This document shows, piece after piece, positions 37,001-45,991 of a DNA stretch of 64,000 nt (position 1 is the first letter of the stretch; each line of letters begins with the position of its first letter). The notes below the pieces were generated by a model. The model did not search any database. It was not told the origin of the DNA and saw only the letters and a list, made by a program, of their open reading frames with translations. The stretch comes from Viola odorata (Eukaryota > Streptophyta > Magnoliopsida > Malpighiales > Violaceae), in NCBI GenBank assembly GCA_963691705.1, contig OY829544.1:8501501-8565500 (forward strand), read 5' to 3'. A program made the translations under genes and the position numbers.

Positions 37001-39542
37001 GGGGTTCAACCATCAGGGAAGCATTTTCTTCAAGGGCTGCGGCAACGGTGCTTAATTCAGAAGGGACCGCGATGGAAGCTGTCATCTCTCGCAGAGATTC
37101 GGGGGTGAGACTATGGTCAAGAACCAGCTTCAAGGGCTCGACAGAGTTCAGCCCAAGAACTTCCTCCACAAGGGGGTCTATTATATCAACAAAATTGATG
37201 CTTGAGAATTCGGGGGGGTACTTCATAGAGTCCAGCATGTTAAAACGGATGATTTCCCCGTCGAACTCGAGGGATATCGAGGCCTCATAACAGTCGATCT
37301 TTGCACGGGCAGTAGCCAAGAAAGGACGTCCCAAGAGCAGATCCGAAGACTTGGTGTTCGTGGGATTTTCCATGGAGAGGACATAGAAATCTGCCGGGAA
37401 TAAGAATTCACCAACCTGGACAAGAACATCCGTGATGATACCTTTGGGATATACCACCGAACGGTCTGCAAGTTGGATTACCAGCGTGGTTTCCTTCAAG
37501 GGCCCGAGTCCGAGGCTATTGTAGATGGTCAAGGGCATAACATTAATTCCTGCTCCCAAATCGCACATTGCGTTCCCAATATCAATGGTCCCGATCCTAC
37601 ACGGGACCGTGAACATGCCCTGGTCTTTGCACTTGGTCGGGATTCGGCGCTGGATATGGGCGGACAAGTTGGCTCCCACACTGATTCGATTCACCTCGGT
37701 AAACTTATTCTTGTTGGTGCATAGTTGTTTTAGAAACTTTGCATATCGGGGCATGTTCTTGATGGCCTTGAGGAGCGGAATATTGATGACGACCTTGCTA
37801 AACATTTCGAAGATGTCCCGATCTTCCTTTTCTTTCTTTTTCTTTATCAATCGCTCGGGGAATGGGGGCTCGAAGACTTTGTTTATGAATTCTTGGGAGA
37901 ATTCTTCCTCAACGGGCTGCTTCTTCTTGCATCGGGATTTCTTGCTGGAGAAGAAGTGATCAAGTGCTGCGTCGCCAAATCGGGACTCCTTGGGTTGGTC
38001 ATTTGTTTGTTCGGGGGGTAGTGGTACAGTATTGTTGGTTTCGGGATCAGGAACAGCAATGTTGGCTTCGGGATCTGGGTGGACACGAGAAGGGATCTCG
38101 AGACCACTGCGGAGGTTCATGGCACCCGCTTCATGCTTCGGGTTAGGTTCCGTTTGCCCTGGAAATCTCCCTCCATTTTTTACTTCCTTCATTTCAGCCA
38201 TGAGGGTCCGAATCTGTTTTTCCAGTTCTGCGATTTTCTTTTTATCGGGGGAGGGGTCCTCATTCGGGGGCGGTGGCATGGTGAAATTCTGGTCTGGGGG
38301 AGGCTGCCTCTGGTACTGGTAATTCTGAAAATTGGGCCTAGGCTTGAAGGCCTGCATGTTGAAAGGAGGGGGGTGATTTCCGTATGGATTTTGGCCATAC
38401 TGATGGCTGGGTCCGGCCTGCTGGTTGTTGTTCCATCCATAGTTAGGTTGCTTCCAACCTTGATTGTGGTGTTGGCCATATGGGGCGTTGAATCCTCCAG
38501 CTGCATTGACTGGAATCTCATCGGGGATGAATGGGCAAGCATCCGTTGGGTGGTCTGAAAATTGACAAATCTGGCAGGCCTTGACCTGGACTGGCTGTCC
38601 CGAAGCCATGTTTTGCAACATGCCCGTGATGGCTGCAAGTTGATTTTCCATAGCAGCTGAGCGTGCATCTTGAACGCTAGTGGAGTTGTTGAGCTGGAGG
38701 TTGTTCTTGGCCATGAGTTCGATGGTGGCCTTGGCAGCAGCTGGAGTGAGTCTAGTGATGGATCCATTAGCGGCAGCGTTCAACAAGGCCTTGTCCCGAC
38801 CGTTGAGTCCTTCACAGAAATACTGCATGAGGGCATGTTCGGACAGATTATGCGAGGGGCATAGGGCTTGCATCTTCTTAAACCGCTCATAGTATTGCTC
38901 AAGGTCTTCCGAATCCTTTTGGAGGATGGATACAAGCTGCTTTCGGGTCACCATTGCTATGGACACGGGGTAGTATTTATCCGTGAAAGCCTTAGACATC
39001 TCGGCCCACGAATTGATAGATTGCGGCTGCAAGTCATAAAACCAGTCAAGAGCGTCGTCCTTGAGGGACCACATAAAGGCACGAAGCTTGGCATGCTCAA
39101 CCGAAACGTTGTGAGGCTTCATGGCGTCGCAAATGGAGTGTAGCTGCTGTAGGTGGCGGTGTGGATTCTCCTTGGCCAATCCTCGAAAGAGTGGCAGATG
39201 ATGCATGGTTGCAGACTTGAGTTCCCAGTCATTCGGGACTGCTGGCCAGACAATGCAGCTGGTTGGTGCTTCGGGAGCAGCGTTGAAATCGTCGATGGTC
39301 TGGACTGGCGGGGGAAGTGGTGGAACGCGATCTCCTACGGGACCGTGGTCATCCATTTCGGGTCCTTCTGGGTGATCAAGGGGAAGATCCTCGGGGTCTG
39401 GATTGTCTTCTAGGTCAAAAAGACGTTCGAGGTCCCGAACGCAAGGGTTGGAATTTCCTCGTGCCAGTCGTCGAAGTCCCCTTTCGGTCCGTCCTAGCTC
39501 GTGATCAAGGGGTAGTAATTCGGGTGCGGATCTCCTGGTCAT
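34020..39542 (-). CDS. Athila gag-pol polyprotein (1840 residues, uninterrupted)
   Basis: A single open frame encoding capsid and replication enzymes. Approximate domains: Ty3-type gag about 90-300; CCHC knuckle [14 protein letters not shown] about 322-335; aspartic protease with DLGAGIN near 662; reverse transcriptase with FMDDF (the YVDD-equivalent) near 1116; RNase H with CDASNQALG near 1262; integrase with an HHCC-type zinc region, then a core with GIDFMG, SDRGTHF and AEVSNREIK supplying the D, D and E; and a C-terminal GPY-type segment (SKWSGPYRI). No chromodomain is present, as expected for Athila. The ATG at 39542 lies 54 bp from the 5' LTR. No stop, frameshift or missing catalytic motif was found, so the enzyme set looks complete on sequence alone. 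Confidence 0.95.
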   Translation of the reverse strand: MTRRSAPELLPLDHELGRTERGLRRLARGNSNPCVRDLERLFDLEDNPDPEDLPLDHPEGPEMDDHGPVGDRVPPLPPPVQTIDDFNAAPEAPTSCIVWPAVPNDWELKSATMHHLPLFRGLAKENPHRHLQQLHSICDAMKPHNVSVEHAKLRAFMWSLKDDALDWFYDLQPQSINSWAEMSKAFTDKYYPVSIAMVTRKQLVSILQKDSEDLEQYYERFKKMQALCPSHNLSEHALMQYFCEGLNGRDKALLNAAANGSITRLTPAAAKATIELMAKNNLQLNNSTSVQDARSAAMENQLAAITGMLQNMASGQPVQVKACQICQFSDHPTDACPFIPDEIPVNAAGGFNAPYGQHHNQGWKQPNYGWNNNQQAGPSHQYGQNPYGNHPPPFNMQAFKPRPNFQNYQYQRQPPPDQNFTMPPPPNEDPSPDKKKIAELEKQIRTLMAEMKEVKNGGRFPGQTEPNPKHEAGAMNLRSGLEIPSRVHPDPEANIAVPDPETNNTVPLPPEQTNDQPKESRFGDAALDHFFSSKKSRCKKKQPVEEEFSQEFINKVFEPPFPERLIKKKKEKEDRDIFEMFSKVVINIPLLKAIKNMPRYAKFLKQLCTNKNKFTEVNRISVGANLSAHIQRRIPTKCKDQGMFTVPCRIGTIDIGNAMCDLGAGINVMPLTIYNSLGLGPLKETTLVIQLADRSVVYPKGIITDVLVQVGEFLFPADFYVLSMENPTNTKSSDLLLGRPFLATARAKIDCYEASISLEFDGEIIRFNMLDSMKYPPEFSSINFVDIIDPLVEEVLGLNSVEPLKLVLDHSLTPESLREMTASIAVPSELSTVAAALEENASLMVEPPSESPECADHVRLPSSLEQAPDLELKTLPSHLKYAYLGEAETLPVIISNKLEAEQEAELVNLLQSFKKAIGWTIADIKGLSPSLCTHRIHLEEGSKTVRQPQRRLNPPMMEVVKKEVLKLLDAGVIYPISDSPWVSPVQVVPKKTGITIIPGPEGQPIPSRIQNGWRVCIDYRRLNEATRKDHFPLPFIDQMLERLAGKTHYCCLDGYSGFHQIPVALEDQEKTTFTCPFGTFAYRRMPFGLCNAPATFQRCMVSIFSDFVEECIEVFMDDFTVYGNSFSECLLNLKKILQRCIETNLVLNFEKCHFMVDQGLILGHIVSRKGIEVDKAKIQAIETLPYPSNIRDVRSFLGHAGFYRRFIKDFSKIAQPMCQLLHKDVEFVFDDKCKKAFETLKAKLISAPIIRAPDWTLPFEIMCDASNQALGAVLGQKKDKETYVIYYASKLLDPAQQNYTTTEKELLAIVYALDKFRQYLLGTEVIVYSDHSALRCLLKKTDAKPRLIRWILLLQEFNLAIKDKKGTENCVADHLSRLPHQEDDSQVTIRESFPDEHLCLVDTAKYPWFTDIANYCATGALPVEASSAEHNRIRKQAKYYVWDSPYLWKHCSDQIVRRCVSTDEVPSILKFCHSTTEWGHFAAKKTALKVLEAGLYWPSIFKDSYLFCATCPRCQAMGNIRARNQMPLTSIIACDIFDIWGIDFMGPFPNSFGHTYILLAVDYVSKWIEAKATKTDDSRVVADFLRTHIFNRFGTPRALISDRGTHFCNRTVASLLNKYGVTHRVSTAYHPQTNGQAEVSNREIKAILEKTVNQSRKDWSLKLGDALWAYRTAFNTPIGMTPYRLVYGKPCHLPVEIEHKAFWALKKVNMDLNLAGKERCLQIQELEELRGIAYENSMIYKDKTKAQHDKHLVVKNFTIGQKVLLYNSRLRIFSGKLKSKWSGPYRITAVFDHGAVEIQNLDSEEPFKVNGHRLKPFYEGFKPSTADEARVEDPTLNTPE

Positions 39543-39574
39543 ACAAACAAGAAAAATAAATCAGTCTTGAAACA

Positions 39575-39593
39575 ATCCCCGGCAACGGCGCCA
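39575..39593 (-). other. Athila primer binding site (tRNA-Asp type)
   Basis: Three bases inside the 5' LTR, 19 plus-strand bases (including CCCCGGCAACGGCGCCA) equal the 3' end plus CCA of plant tRNA-Asp as I remember it. The minus strand is therefore complementary to that primer. Athila and related lineages are known to use this class of primer. This is not a tRNA gene. Confidence 0.85.
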
Positions 39594-39596
39594 ATT

Positions 39597-41327
39597 TGAT
39601 CGTCAATCAAATACATAAATTTATAGTGCCTGAAAACGTGTGTGCACAAGAGATAAAGTGTACAGTGGTAGTCAGGGTCGAACACGGGGATTGTGAGAAA
39701 CTGATTTATGGTCGTGAATGTATTCGGGAGAAGAGCGCAAAGGGTAACACTTAGGGGGGGGGTTTACTTGGCCAAACGAGTTGGCCAAGGCAGATTTTGG
39801 GAGCTAACAGTTTTTATCTAGGAAAGCAGTATTCGGGGTCCCGAGGTGTCAATTCGGGAGTCCCGAATGATAAAATAAAGCAGGTAAGCAAATAATTCCA
39901 GAAATAATAAAACAAATCAGAAACAGATGCAGAAGTATCAACGCAGGCGTGAAATAGATCAAGAGTGAAATAAGCACGAATAATCAGATGGAGGAAGTGT
40001 TCTCGGCAAAGGCATTCTGGGTTGCATTCGGGACCAGATCGTCATCAGCTCAAGGGTATTCCATTCGAGATGTCATAGAAATGACATGGGGACCAGATTC
40101 CTCGGATATCCCCTACTTTTCTCTTAAGAGAAACTACCCCCCGTTTCCACTCATGAGGTAGTCTTGACAGTTTGCCATCCCTCCAGGCACGAATGCGGGA
40201 GGGCCATACTCAAACTGCCCATGAAGCTAAGAAAAGACAGATCTAGAGCTAAAGTCCCTCAGTTTGTCGGACTCGTGACCCAGCTCTAATCAACTACCCA
40301 ACCTATCTATTCGAGACCACTTTGACACAGTCAAGACTAAACAGATGCCTACTTACTCATGCAATTTTCCTTTCGTATTCATCACATGAATGGCAGCATT
40401 TACACAAAATAATTCTCAGTTGATCAGACCTTAAATTAAATCATGCAAAGATATAATTAAACCGATGAATAGTTGAATATAGCATCAAGAATATTTTAAG
40501 CACATTAAGGCCTCGAATCTGCCCTTGCAACCCTTGAATCAGCCTTGCCAAGAACTAGGAATTTAGCTACTCATACTTAAGGATAAACAAATAACGATTA
40601 AAGAAAGCATAACAAGTAAATAAAATAGATGAAGGGAAGAAAACTTGTTACTAAAATTCCGTTTATAGCTCGGCAGCAATGTTGAAGAAGCTAACAATGG
40701 CTAGAGAGAGAAACTAGAGAGAGGTCTAAGCTACTTCTAAATTATGCTAAGTGATTAAAAGCTAGGAAAAAGATTCATCTAAACTAATCCTAGATGCCCT
40801 TTATATAGTAGAGCCTTAAGCACAAAATATCTTCAGCCTAAAACTAGGGACAAAATGCATTAATTGAAAGCCTAAGAAAGTGGATCCATGTTCCTTAAAG
40901 CACAAAGCTGGAAAAGCATAAAGCTGTCTGATTTTTCCAGCTTTGGGCAGGTCTGGACTGAGCTCGAGGCTGAACTGGTCAGTTCGGTGGGTGTTTGGTA
41001 ATCAGTGCAGAGCGCAGGAACAGTGTCAGAGGAGTCACATGGGCGTTTTAGGTGGGATGACACGTGGAAATGACATCCTTTGCCCTTCGGGGTCCCGAAC
41101 TGGGAATCCGATTCGGGACCTTGAACGCTGGTTCGGACTCGGGACCTCGACTCTGGGTCTTGAAGCTCAAAAACTGCACAAAATGGTCCAGAAATGCATC
41201 TTTTCGCATAAACTCCCATTTTAGGCCTAAATCTGCAATAGTAATGGAAACAAGGGTAAATTAGCGGAATCATGCCTTAAAAAGGGGAGAAAATGGAGAG
41301 AAAATCATGCATAAAAACATGCTATCA
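39597..41327 (-). repeat. 5' LTR of the Athila element
   Basis: 1731 bp, starting TGATAG on the minus strand and ending GATCA next to the primer site. It carries the promoter for the element by family rule. No TATA box was singled out with confidence. Confidence 0.95.
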
Positions 41328-42266
41328 TCTAGCATGTGAGTGATTTGAAGAACTAGCATGGTTACAATTTCTTGCCTTAACAAAAGATGTTTTAGAATTA
41401 CTCATGCTAGTAGAGTGATCAAATCCAATTCCTCTTCTATCACCACTAGTCTTTTGATCATTTAAACACTTTTGGTAACTACTTTGCATATATTTGGCTA
41501 ATGTGTTCTCAAGAGTTTTAATCTTTTCTTCTAAAACTAAGATTTCTTTAGAAGAATTTTTACAAAGCTCACAAGTAGTATCTTTAGCTTCCTTGCAAGA
41601 AGATTTAAGCAATTTATTCAAGGAAGTATTCTCATCTCTAGTTTTAGACAAAGCAAGTTTCAATTCTTCATTGTCAATGGTTAATCCTTCATTTAACACA
41701 TTTAACTCTTTATTAAACACTTCTAACTTGCTAATCTCATTTTTAATGTTCTCTAGTTCTTTAACAAGTTTAGCATTTTTCTTAGTAGAGATTTCAAAGT
41801 GTGTAGCTAGTTCTTTAAAGACATCAAGCAATTCATCATAATCTCGTTCATCAATAGAGGAATTGCAAGAGTTTACCTCATCATCGCTTTGAGCCATTAG
41901 ACATAAGTCTATTTCTTCATCGGAAGAGGTAGAAGTTGATGAAGAGCTTCGTTGATAGGCTTCACTATTTTCGCATCTCTTTTTCTTTTCAAGATTAAGA
42001 CATTCGCTCTTGATATGCCCTGGTTTGTCACATTCATAACAAACAATATCATTCTTAATCTTGAATTTAGAAGAGTTAGAATGCTTACCTTTATATTTTT
42101 TCTTTCTTGAATCCTTTTTCAAGAATTCATGGAATTTTCTCGTGAAGTAGGTAAGGCACTTATCGTCTTGAGTGCCAAGGAAGACTCTCATCTTTCTCTT
42201 CCAAAATTGAAAATTGTTGCCATCAATAAGTAGTTGTTGGTTGAGTGCAGCACCCTCTTTAGCCAT
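41325..42266 (-). pseudogene. Copia-type gag, internally deleted and cut by the Athila element
   Basis: The frame starts at ATG 42266 (MAKEGAAL). It shows the start of a Copia gag domain (FQFWKRKMRVFLGTQDD), then jumps directly to a late gag segment (CLTYFTRKFHEFLKK). I infer that roughly the central gag region is missing. Next come the CCHC knuckle CYECDKPGHIKSEC (near 42045), an acidic Ser-rich patch and a coiled coil rich in Lys, Glu and Leu (about 41500-41830). The frame reaches the Athila insertion at 41333 and stops three codons later at 41325-41327 inside the Athila LTR. Its continuation, with a second knuckle, is on the far side of the insertion near 27868. The longer frame to 42443 has no ATG. 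Confidence 0.8.
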
Positions 42267-42313
42267 CTTTAATCTTGCACTTGAGGTGGTTAAACCTTGT
42301 TCCAAGTGACCTT

Positions 42314-42325
42314 GCTCCGCTGCCA
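42314..42325 (-). other. Degenerate primer binding site of the Copia-type element
   Basis: The minus strand reads TGGCAGCGGAGC two bases inside the 5' LTR. This matches 9 of 12 positions of TGGTATCAGAGC, the usual initiator tRNA-Met site of plant Copia elements. The three mismatches suggest decay or a variant primer. Confidence 0.65.
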
Positions 42326-42327
42326 AT

Positions 42328-43438
42328 TGATAAAACAATAATCCCGGCCTAGAGGGGGGGGGGGGGGGGGGGGGGTGAATAGGCAAATAAAATTCTAACA
42401 CAAAGAGTAAGGAATTGAATGCGGAAATAGAATGTAAAAACACAAGGAGTTATAGTGGTTCCAATTCCTCAATGAATTGTACTCCACTACCTAAGAGCTT
42501 CACCCTTAGGATTTTGAACAACGACCACTTCGTTATTTACCTTGAGTTTTTACGGGTTCAACTCCAACCTTACACCTTGGTTTTTCCGAGCTCAACCAAT
42601 AAACCTTACACTTGGTTTTTAGACGGGCTCAACCACAACCTATTACAATTAGGAAACTTGACAAGAGAATTGTAAAATGGCAACACAAAATTGGTGTACA
42701 AATAAACTATGTATGATTCAATAATCAACACCAATAAATGAACAAGAATACCTCAATAGAAAACTAAAACTTACTTGAAAGATATACGCAAGAATGATTG
42801 AAAACCATTGAGAGAAACTTGCGTTATTGAATTGTGAATTTGTAAGCTTATAAATGTAATTTAGTGTTTGGAAGTTTGTAAGAGCTTTCTTGTTTCTTGT
42901 TGTTTAGTAACTCATCTAGGATGAGTATTTATAGTGTCAAATGAGTAGAGGCTCATCCATGAAGAAAGGAGCAAAAAACTAGCCGTTTGCTATAGTGAAA
43001 AATATAACCGTTGCTACAGTGAAAAACTATCCGTTGCTACAGTGAGTCTATCGGTTGCTACAGTAAGTCTATCCATTGCTACGGTGAACTATTCATTCCC
43101 GTTGCTACAGTGAGTTTATCTGTTGCTACAGTGAAACTCTCCGTTGCTACAGTGAAAACCAAAAACTCTTTTTCCAAAAATTATTTTTCGTGTAAAAAAT
43201 CTTTTGACACTTTTCTTGAGGTATAATTGAACATAAATCAAGTGTTAACTAGAATCATACTTACATGTTTATAGCCCTAATGTACACTTGATCTTGAGCT
43301 TGCGAATAATAGATTTGTTGCCTCTTTTGTTTGTTCGTCGCAAACTACACACACTTTAACTTAAAATTGCATTAGTATAGTAATTAGTTTGTGTGTCTTA
43401 AATCATCAAAATAAGAGTAAGTTGCCCTTGGGCTAACA
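42328..43438 (-). repeat. 5' LTR of the Copia-type element
   Basis: 1111 bp against 1070 bp for its partner. Differences include a G22 run (42354-42375), one extra GTTGCTACAGTGA-containing unit near 43103-43125, a small GCGT insertion near 42821, and several substitutions. It is clearly more diverged than the Athila LTR pair. Confidence 0.9.
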
Positions 43439-43638
43439 GTATGAACATCTATGATTATGAAGGTGTTACTTTTCTTGGTTTTATTTCTGTGGGTGTGTTC
43501 ATTAAAGTTTCTTCCTTTATCTATATCGTTTTTGACTCATGTCTCTCTTTTATAGACCAACTTCAAAAGAAATTACTAAAAGAATACTCCTATATAGTAC
43601 TCCTAGTAGCATTTCTAGTAATTCAACCTTCACTGGAG

Positions 43639-44053
43639 CTTCCTAATTCCCATATTTCATTGCCCCATAAAAATCCTTTCTTTACTTTCTTTCTTGCGGT
43701 GTTTGTATAATCTTGGTTAGTCTTGACTATTGGTTTGTATAATCTTCGTTAGTCTTCCTAATTCCCATATTTCATTGCCCCATAAGAATCCTTTCTTTAC
43801 ATTAAACTCGATTCAAATCTCTGCCTGTCACAGTTGTAGATACTGTTCTCTAATGTCCTGGATTTCATGTGCAACTCTTCCGAGTATTTTAATTATGGTT
43901 TTGTTGATTGTTTTTTACGTTCCTTAGCTTTTTTAGTTTTGTTAATTTCCTTCTTTTTTTATCCCTATATTTGGCATCCAGGATTCTAGCTTCCTGTGTT
44001 GTTTCCTTTTGTGGTGTTTGTATAATCTTGGTTACTCTTGACTATTGGTTTGT
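43639..44053 (+). repeat. Local duplication with templated CNOT10-intron filler
   Basis: The order is X (43639-43685), Y (43698-43738), X' (43754-43800), a CNOT10-intron-related block (43798-44012), Y' (44013-44053). X is the CTTCCTAATTCCCATATTTC-type unit and Y the GGTGTTTGTATAATCTTGG-type unit, each nearly identical to its copy. The region lies upstream of the LBD-like gene and has no supported CDS; open frames at 43441-43710 and 43730-43927 arise from it. Confidence 0.8.
43798..44012 (+). repeat. Third copy of CNOT10 intron sequence (215 bp)
   Basis: Collinear with 47308-47524 and 16981-17197, running from TACATTAAAC to GTTTCCTTTTG. All three share the TAGATACTGTTCTC and CTCTTCCGAGTATTTTAATT strings. 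Confidence 0.85.
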
Positions 44054-44132
44054 GAGAAATATTGAGTTTTCTTTAATGGGTTTTCTTGTTTTCATAGAAA
44101 ATTTGGTGAGTGGTGAAGAAAGATAAACCCAA

Positions 44133-44965
44133 ATGTCATCTTCAAACAAACCGTGTGCTGCTTGCAAGTTTAAGAGGAGGAGATGCATTCAGGAATGTGT
44201 CTTTGCACCTTACTTTCCAGCAGAAGAGCCCGATAAGTTTTCCACTGTGCAAAGTGTGTTTGGTGCTAGCAATGTGGAAAAGCTTTTGAAGAGGCTGGAT
44301 GTTACTGAAAGAGAGGATGCAGTGAATTCATTGGTTTATGATGCAGACCAGAGGAATCACGATCCAGTTAATGGATGTTTTGGTCTTATCGTACTTCTCC
44401 AGGGAAGATTGAAGCACCTACAAAATGAATTGGACACCCCAAAGAAGAAATTGTCTTTTTATGAAGGTCCTAAAGCAATGTTTACAAGTAATATGCCGCT
44501 ATCACCAGAGCAGCAGCATCAGATGGATTCAGTTCCAACGATGGGGGGATTCCTAGTGGTCCAGCAGCAGGACAATATAGTGGTGGTGGTGGTCAGTTGC
44601 TGATTCATGACCCGCAACCACAACAGCATCAATTGGCTGCTATGGTTGTTGCACAAAAACAGGAGGCCTTAAGGGCTTATAGTGAGCAGCAACAGCATCA
44701 GCTGGAAGAGGTTACCTGGTTAAGCGGTTCTATGTTTGATATGGGGCCTGGTTCTTGGTATAGTCAGAACATTAACCCTTCTGCTCATCAGTTTGGTGAG
44801 GCCCAGCTTTTGGTTCAGCCACATCAGGGACAGGATCAGCAGCAACAGCAACAGCACCATCCTCAGTTTGGTGAGGCCCAGATTTTGCAACAGCCACACC
44901 AGGGAGCATTGCACTCACAGCAGCAACAGCAGCAACAACAACAGCACCAGCAACCGCAGAATTGA
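44133..44965 (+). CDS. Class I LBD (LOB-domain) transcription factor, one frameshift
   Basis: Plant-specific DNA-binding factor that acts in organ boundary and lateral organ development. The LOB domain has the zinc-finger-like CAACKFKRRRCIQEC (C-x2-C-x6-C-x3-C, residues 8-22), a GAS block (VFGASNVEKLL) and a class I Leu zipper, L-x6-L-x3-L-x6-L, in LQGRLKHLQNELDTPKKKL. The C-terminus is Gln-rich with poly-Q runs. Literal translation from ATG 44133 stops at 44601-44603. One base missing in the G6 run 44543-44548 would join it to the frame ending at 44965 for 277 residues. Unusual points: DPVNGCFG replaces the family's DPVYGC, and no intron is seen, although class I genes often have one. It may be a functional gene with a base-call error, or a decaying retrocopy. 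Confidence 0.75.
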
Positions 44966-45991
44966 GATTCCAGGCGTCTAGAAAGGAGAAATGGTCCATC
45001 AGGTGTAGCTGTGGCGAGACAGGATTCTAATCTCAATTAAAAAATTAAACATTGCGGCTTTTGGTGACCAAGATAAATAATCAGAAGCTTACTAACAAAA
45101 TGCTTAAGCTTCTAATAACCTTTGCCTTAAATATTGGGTAATGTTTGAGCAAGTACTCTTGTAAATATTGTAATGCTGGTTTGCAATGCATTTTAGTGGA
45201 TGCTCTTGATACTGTAATTCTCAAGAGAGCCAGGACATCCAGGATCCGGACCCTATCCTCGAGGTGCTGAGGACATTGCATACTGCACTATACTCGGGCA
45301 AATTAGATAGTGCACCGTCCAGGAGTTTTGCTGTTTGTTAGCTGATGCCTTTAGATTTATATAAGATTAGTCTATTGCTCCAATTTTATTTAACATATAC
45401 AACAAAAGAAAGAAAGTGGAAAAGGATAAAGATATCTCCTTTGTACCATCACATAAAAAATCAAAGATGAGTCTCGGTTAACAGAATATATGTTACACCA
45501 ATTTCTTCTAGTTTTTATATATTTTTTTTAATTTTTTAACTATTGAAAAATTAAAAAATAGAAAATCAAAACATTTACGTTTGCCCTAATTCCCATCTTT
45601 CTTCCCTAAAAGAACAAAAATAAAGGGAAAAAAATTAAAAAATAAGAAAAGAGAAAAATGGAAAATGAAAACCTCTCACTTACCTAATCTCACTTTCTTC
45701 CCTTCTCCAAATCCGAAACCTCTCCGGCCAAAAAATCATTCCGCCGTTGTCCTTCTCTGCAAATTTCTCAAAACCCTAGGGGCTTATCCGTTAATTTCAT
45801 CTTTCCTCGGGCCCTCCACGAAAATTTTAAAACCCCTTCATCCTACGCTGATATTTTCCTTTTTTCCTTTTTCCCCCCTAAAACCTTTTTATTATTATTA
45901 TTACACCCATTTATTTCTTCCTTCTTCCTACTTCGAAACTAAAAGCTAAGCAAAAAATCCAAACCGTCTGATTTCTCAACCGGATCTGATC
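44966..45991. other. Intergenic region and CNOT10 5' leader
   Basis: No gene supported. An AAAACCCTAGGG string (45769-45780), like the telo-box of plant housekeeping promoters, lies about 215 bp upstream of the CNOT10 ATG, with pyrimidine-rich leader-like DNA after it. The 45665-45949 open frame lies in this leader and looks incidental. Confidence 0.4.

Larger units (their letters stand above)
27869..41327 (-). mobile_element. Athila-type Ty3/Gypsy LTR retrotransposon, apparently recent
   Basis: 13,459-bp element in minus orientation nested in the Copia element. The LTRs are 39597-41327 (5') and 27869-29598 (3'), 1731 and 1730 bp, both TG...CA, with the perfect duplication TCTAG at 27864-27868 and 41328-41332. 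It has a tRNA-Asp primer site, one long gag-pol frame, an env-position ORF1 and a long 3' non-coding region, which is the Athila arrangement. Reading both LTRs by eye I noticed only two differences (a G/A near 29372/41091 and a T indel near 29491/41220). Near-identical LTRs and an open pol frame imply recent insertion. The env-position frame has one break. Confidence 0.95.
24943..43438 (-). mobile_element. Copia-type LTR retrotransposon, gag-only, interrupted by an Athila element
   Basis: Complete outer element in minus orientation. The LTRs are 24943-26012 (3' LTR) and 42328-43438 (5' LTR); both read TG...CA and are flanked by the perfect 5-bp duplication GTATG (24938-24942 and 43439-43443). 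After subtraction of the nested Athila element only about 2.85 kb of internal DNA remains. It holds a gag-like frame, a primer site and a polypurine tract, but no protease, integrase or reverse transcriptase. Gag with a CCHC knuckle, a coiled coil and a second knuckle resembles large SIRE-like Copia families, but lineage assignment is tentative. It must have moved with enzymes supplied by another copy. Confidence 0.9.

Noticed and set aside
39575..39593. tRNA-Asp gene fragment
   Set aside because: Only the acceptor end matches and it sits three bases from an LTR, so it is a primer binding site.
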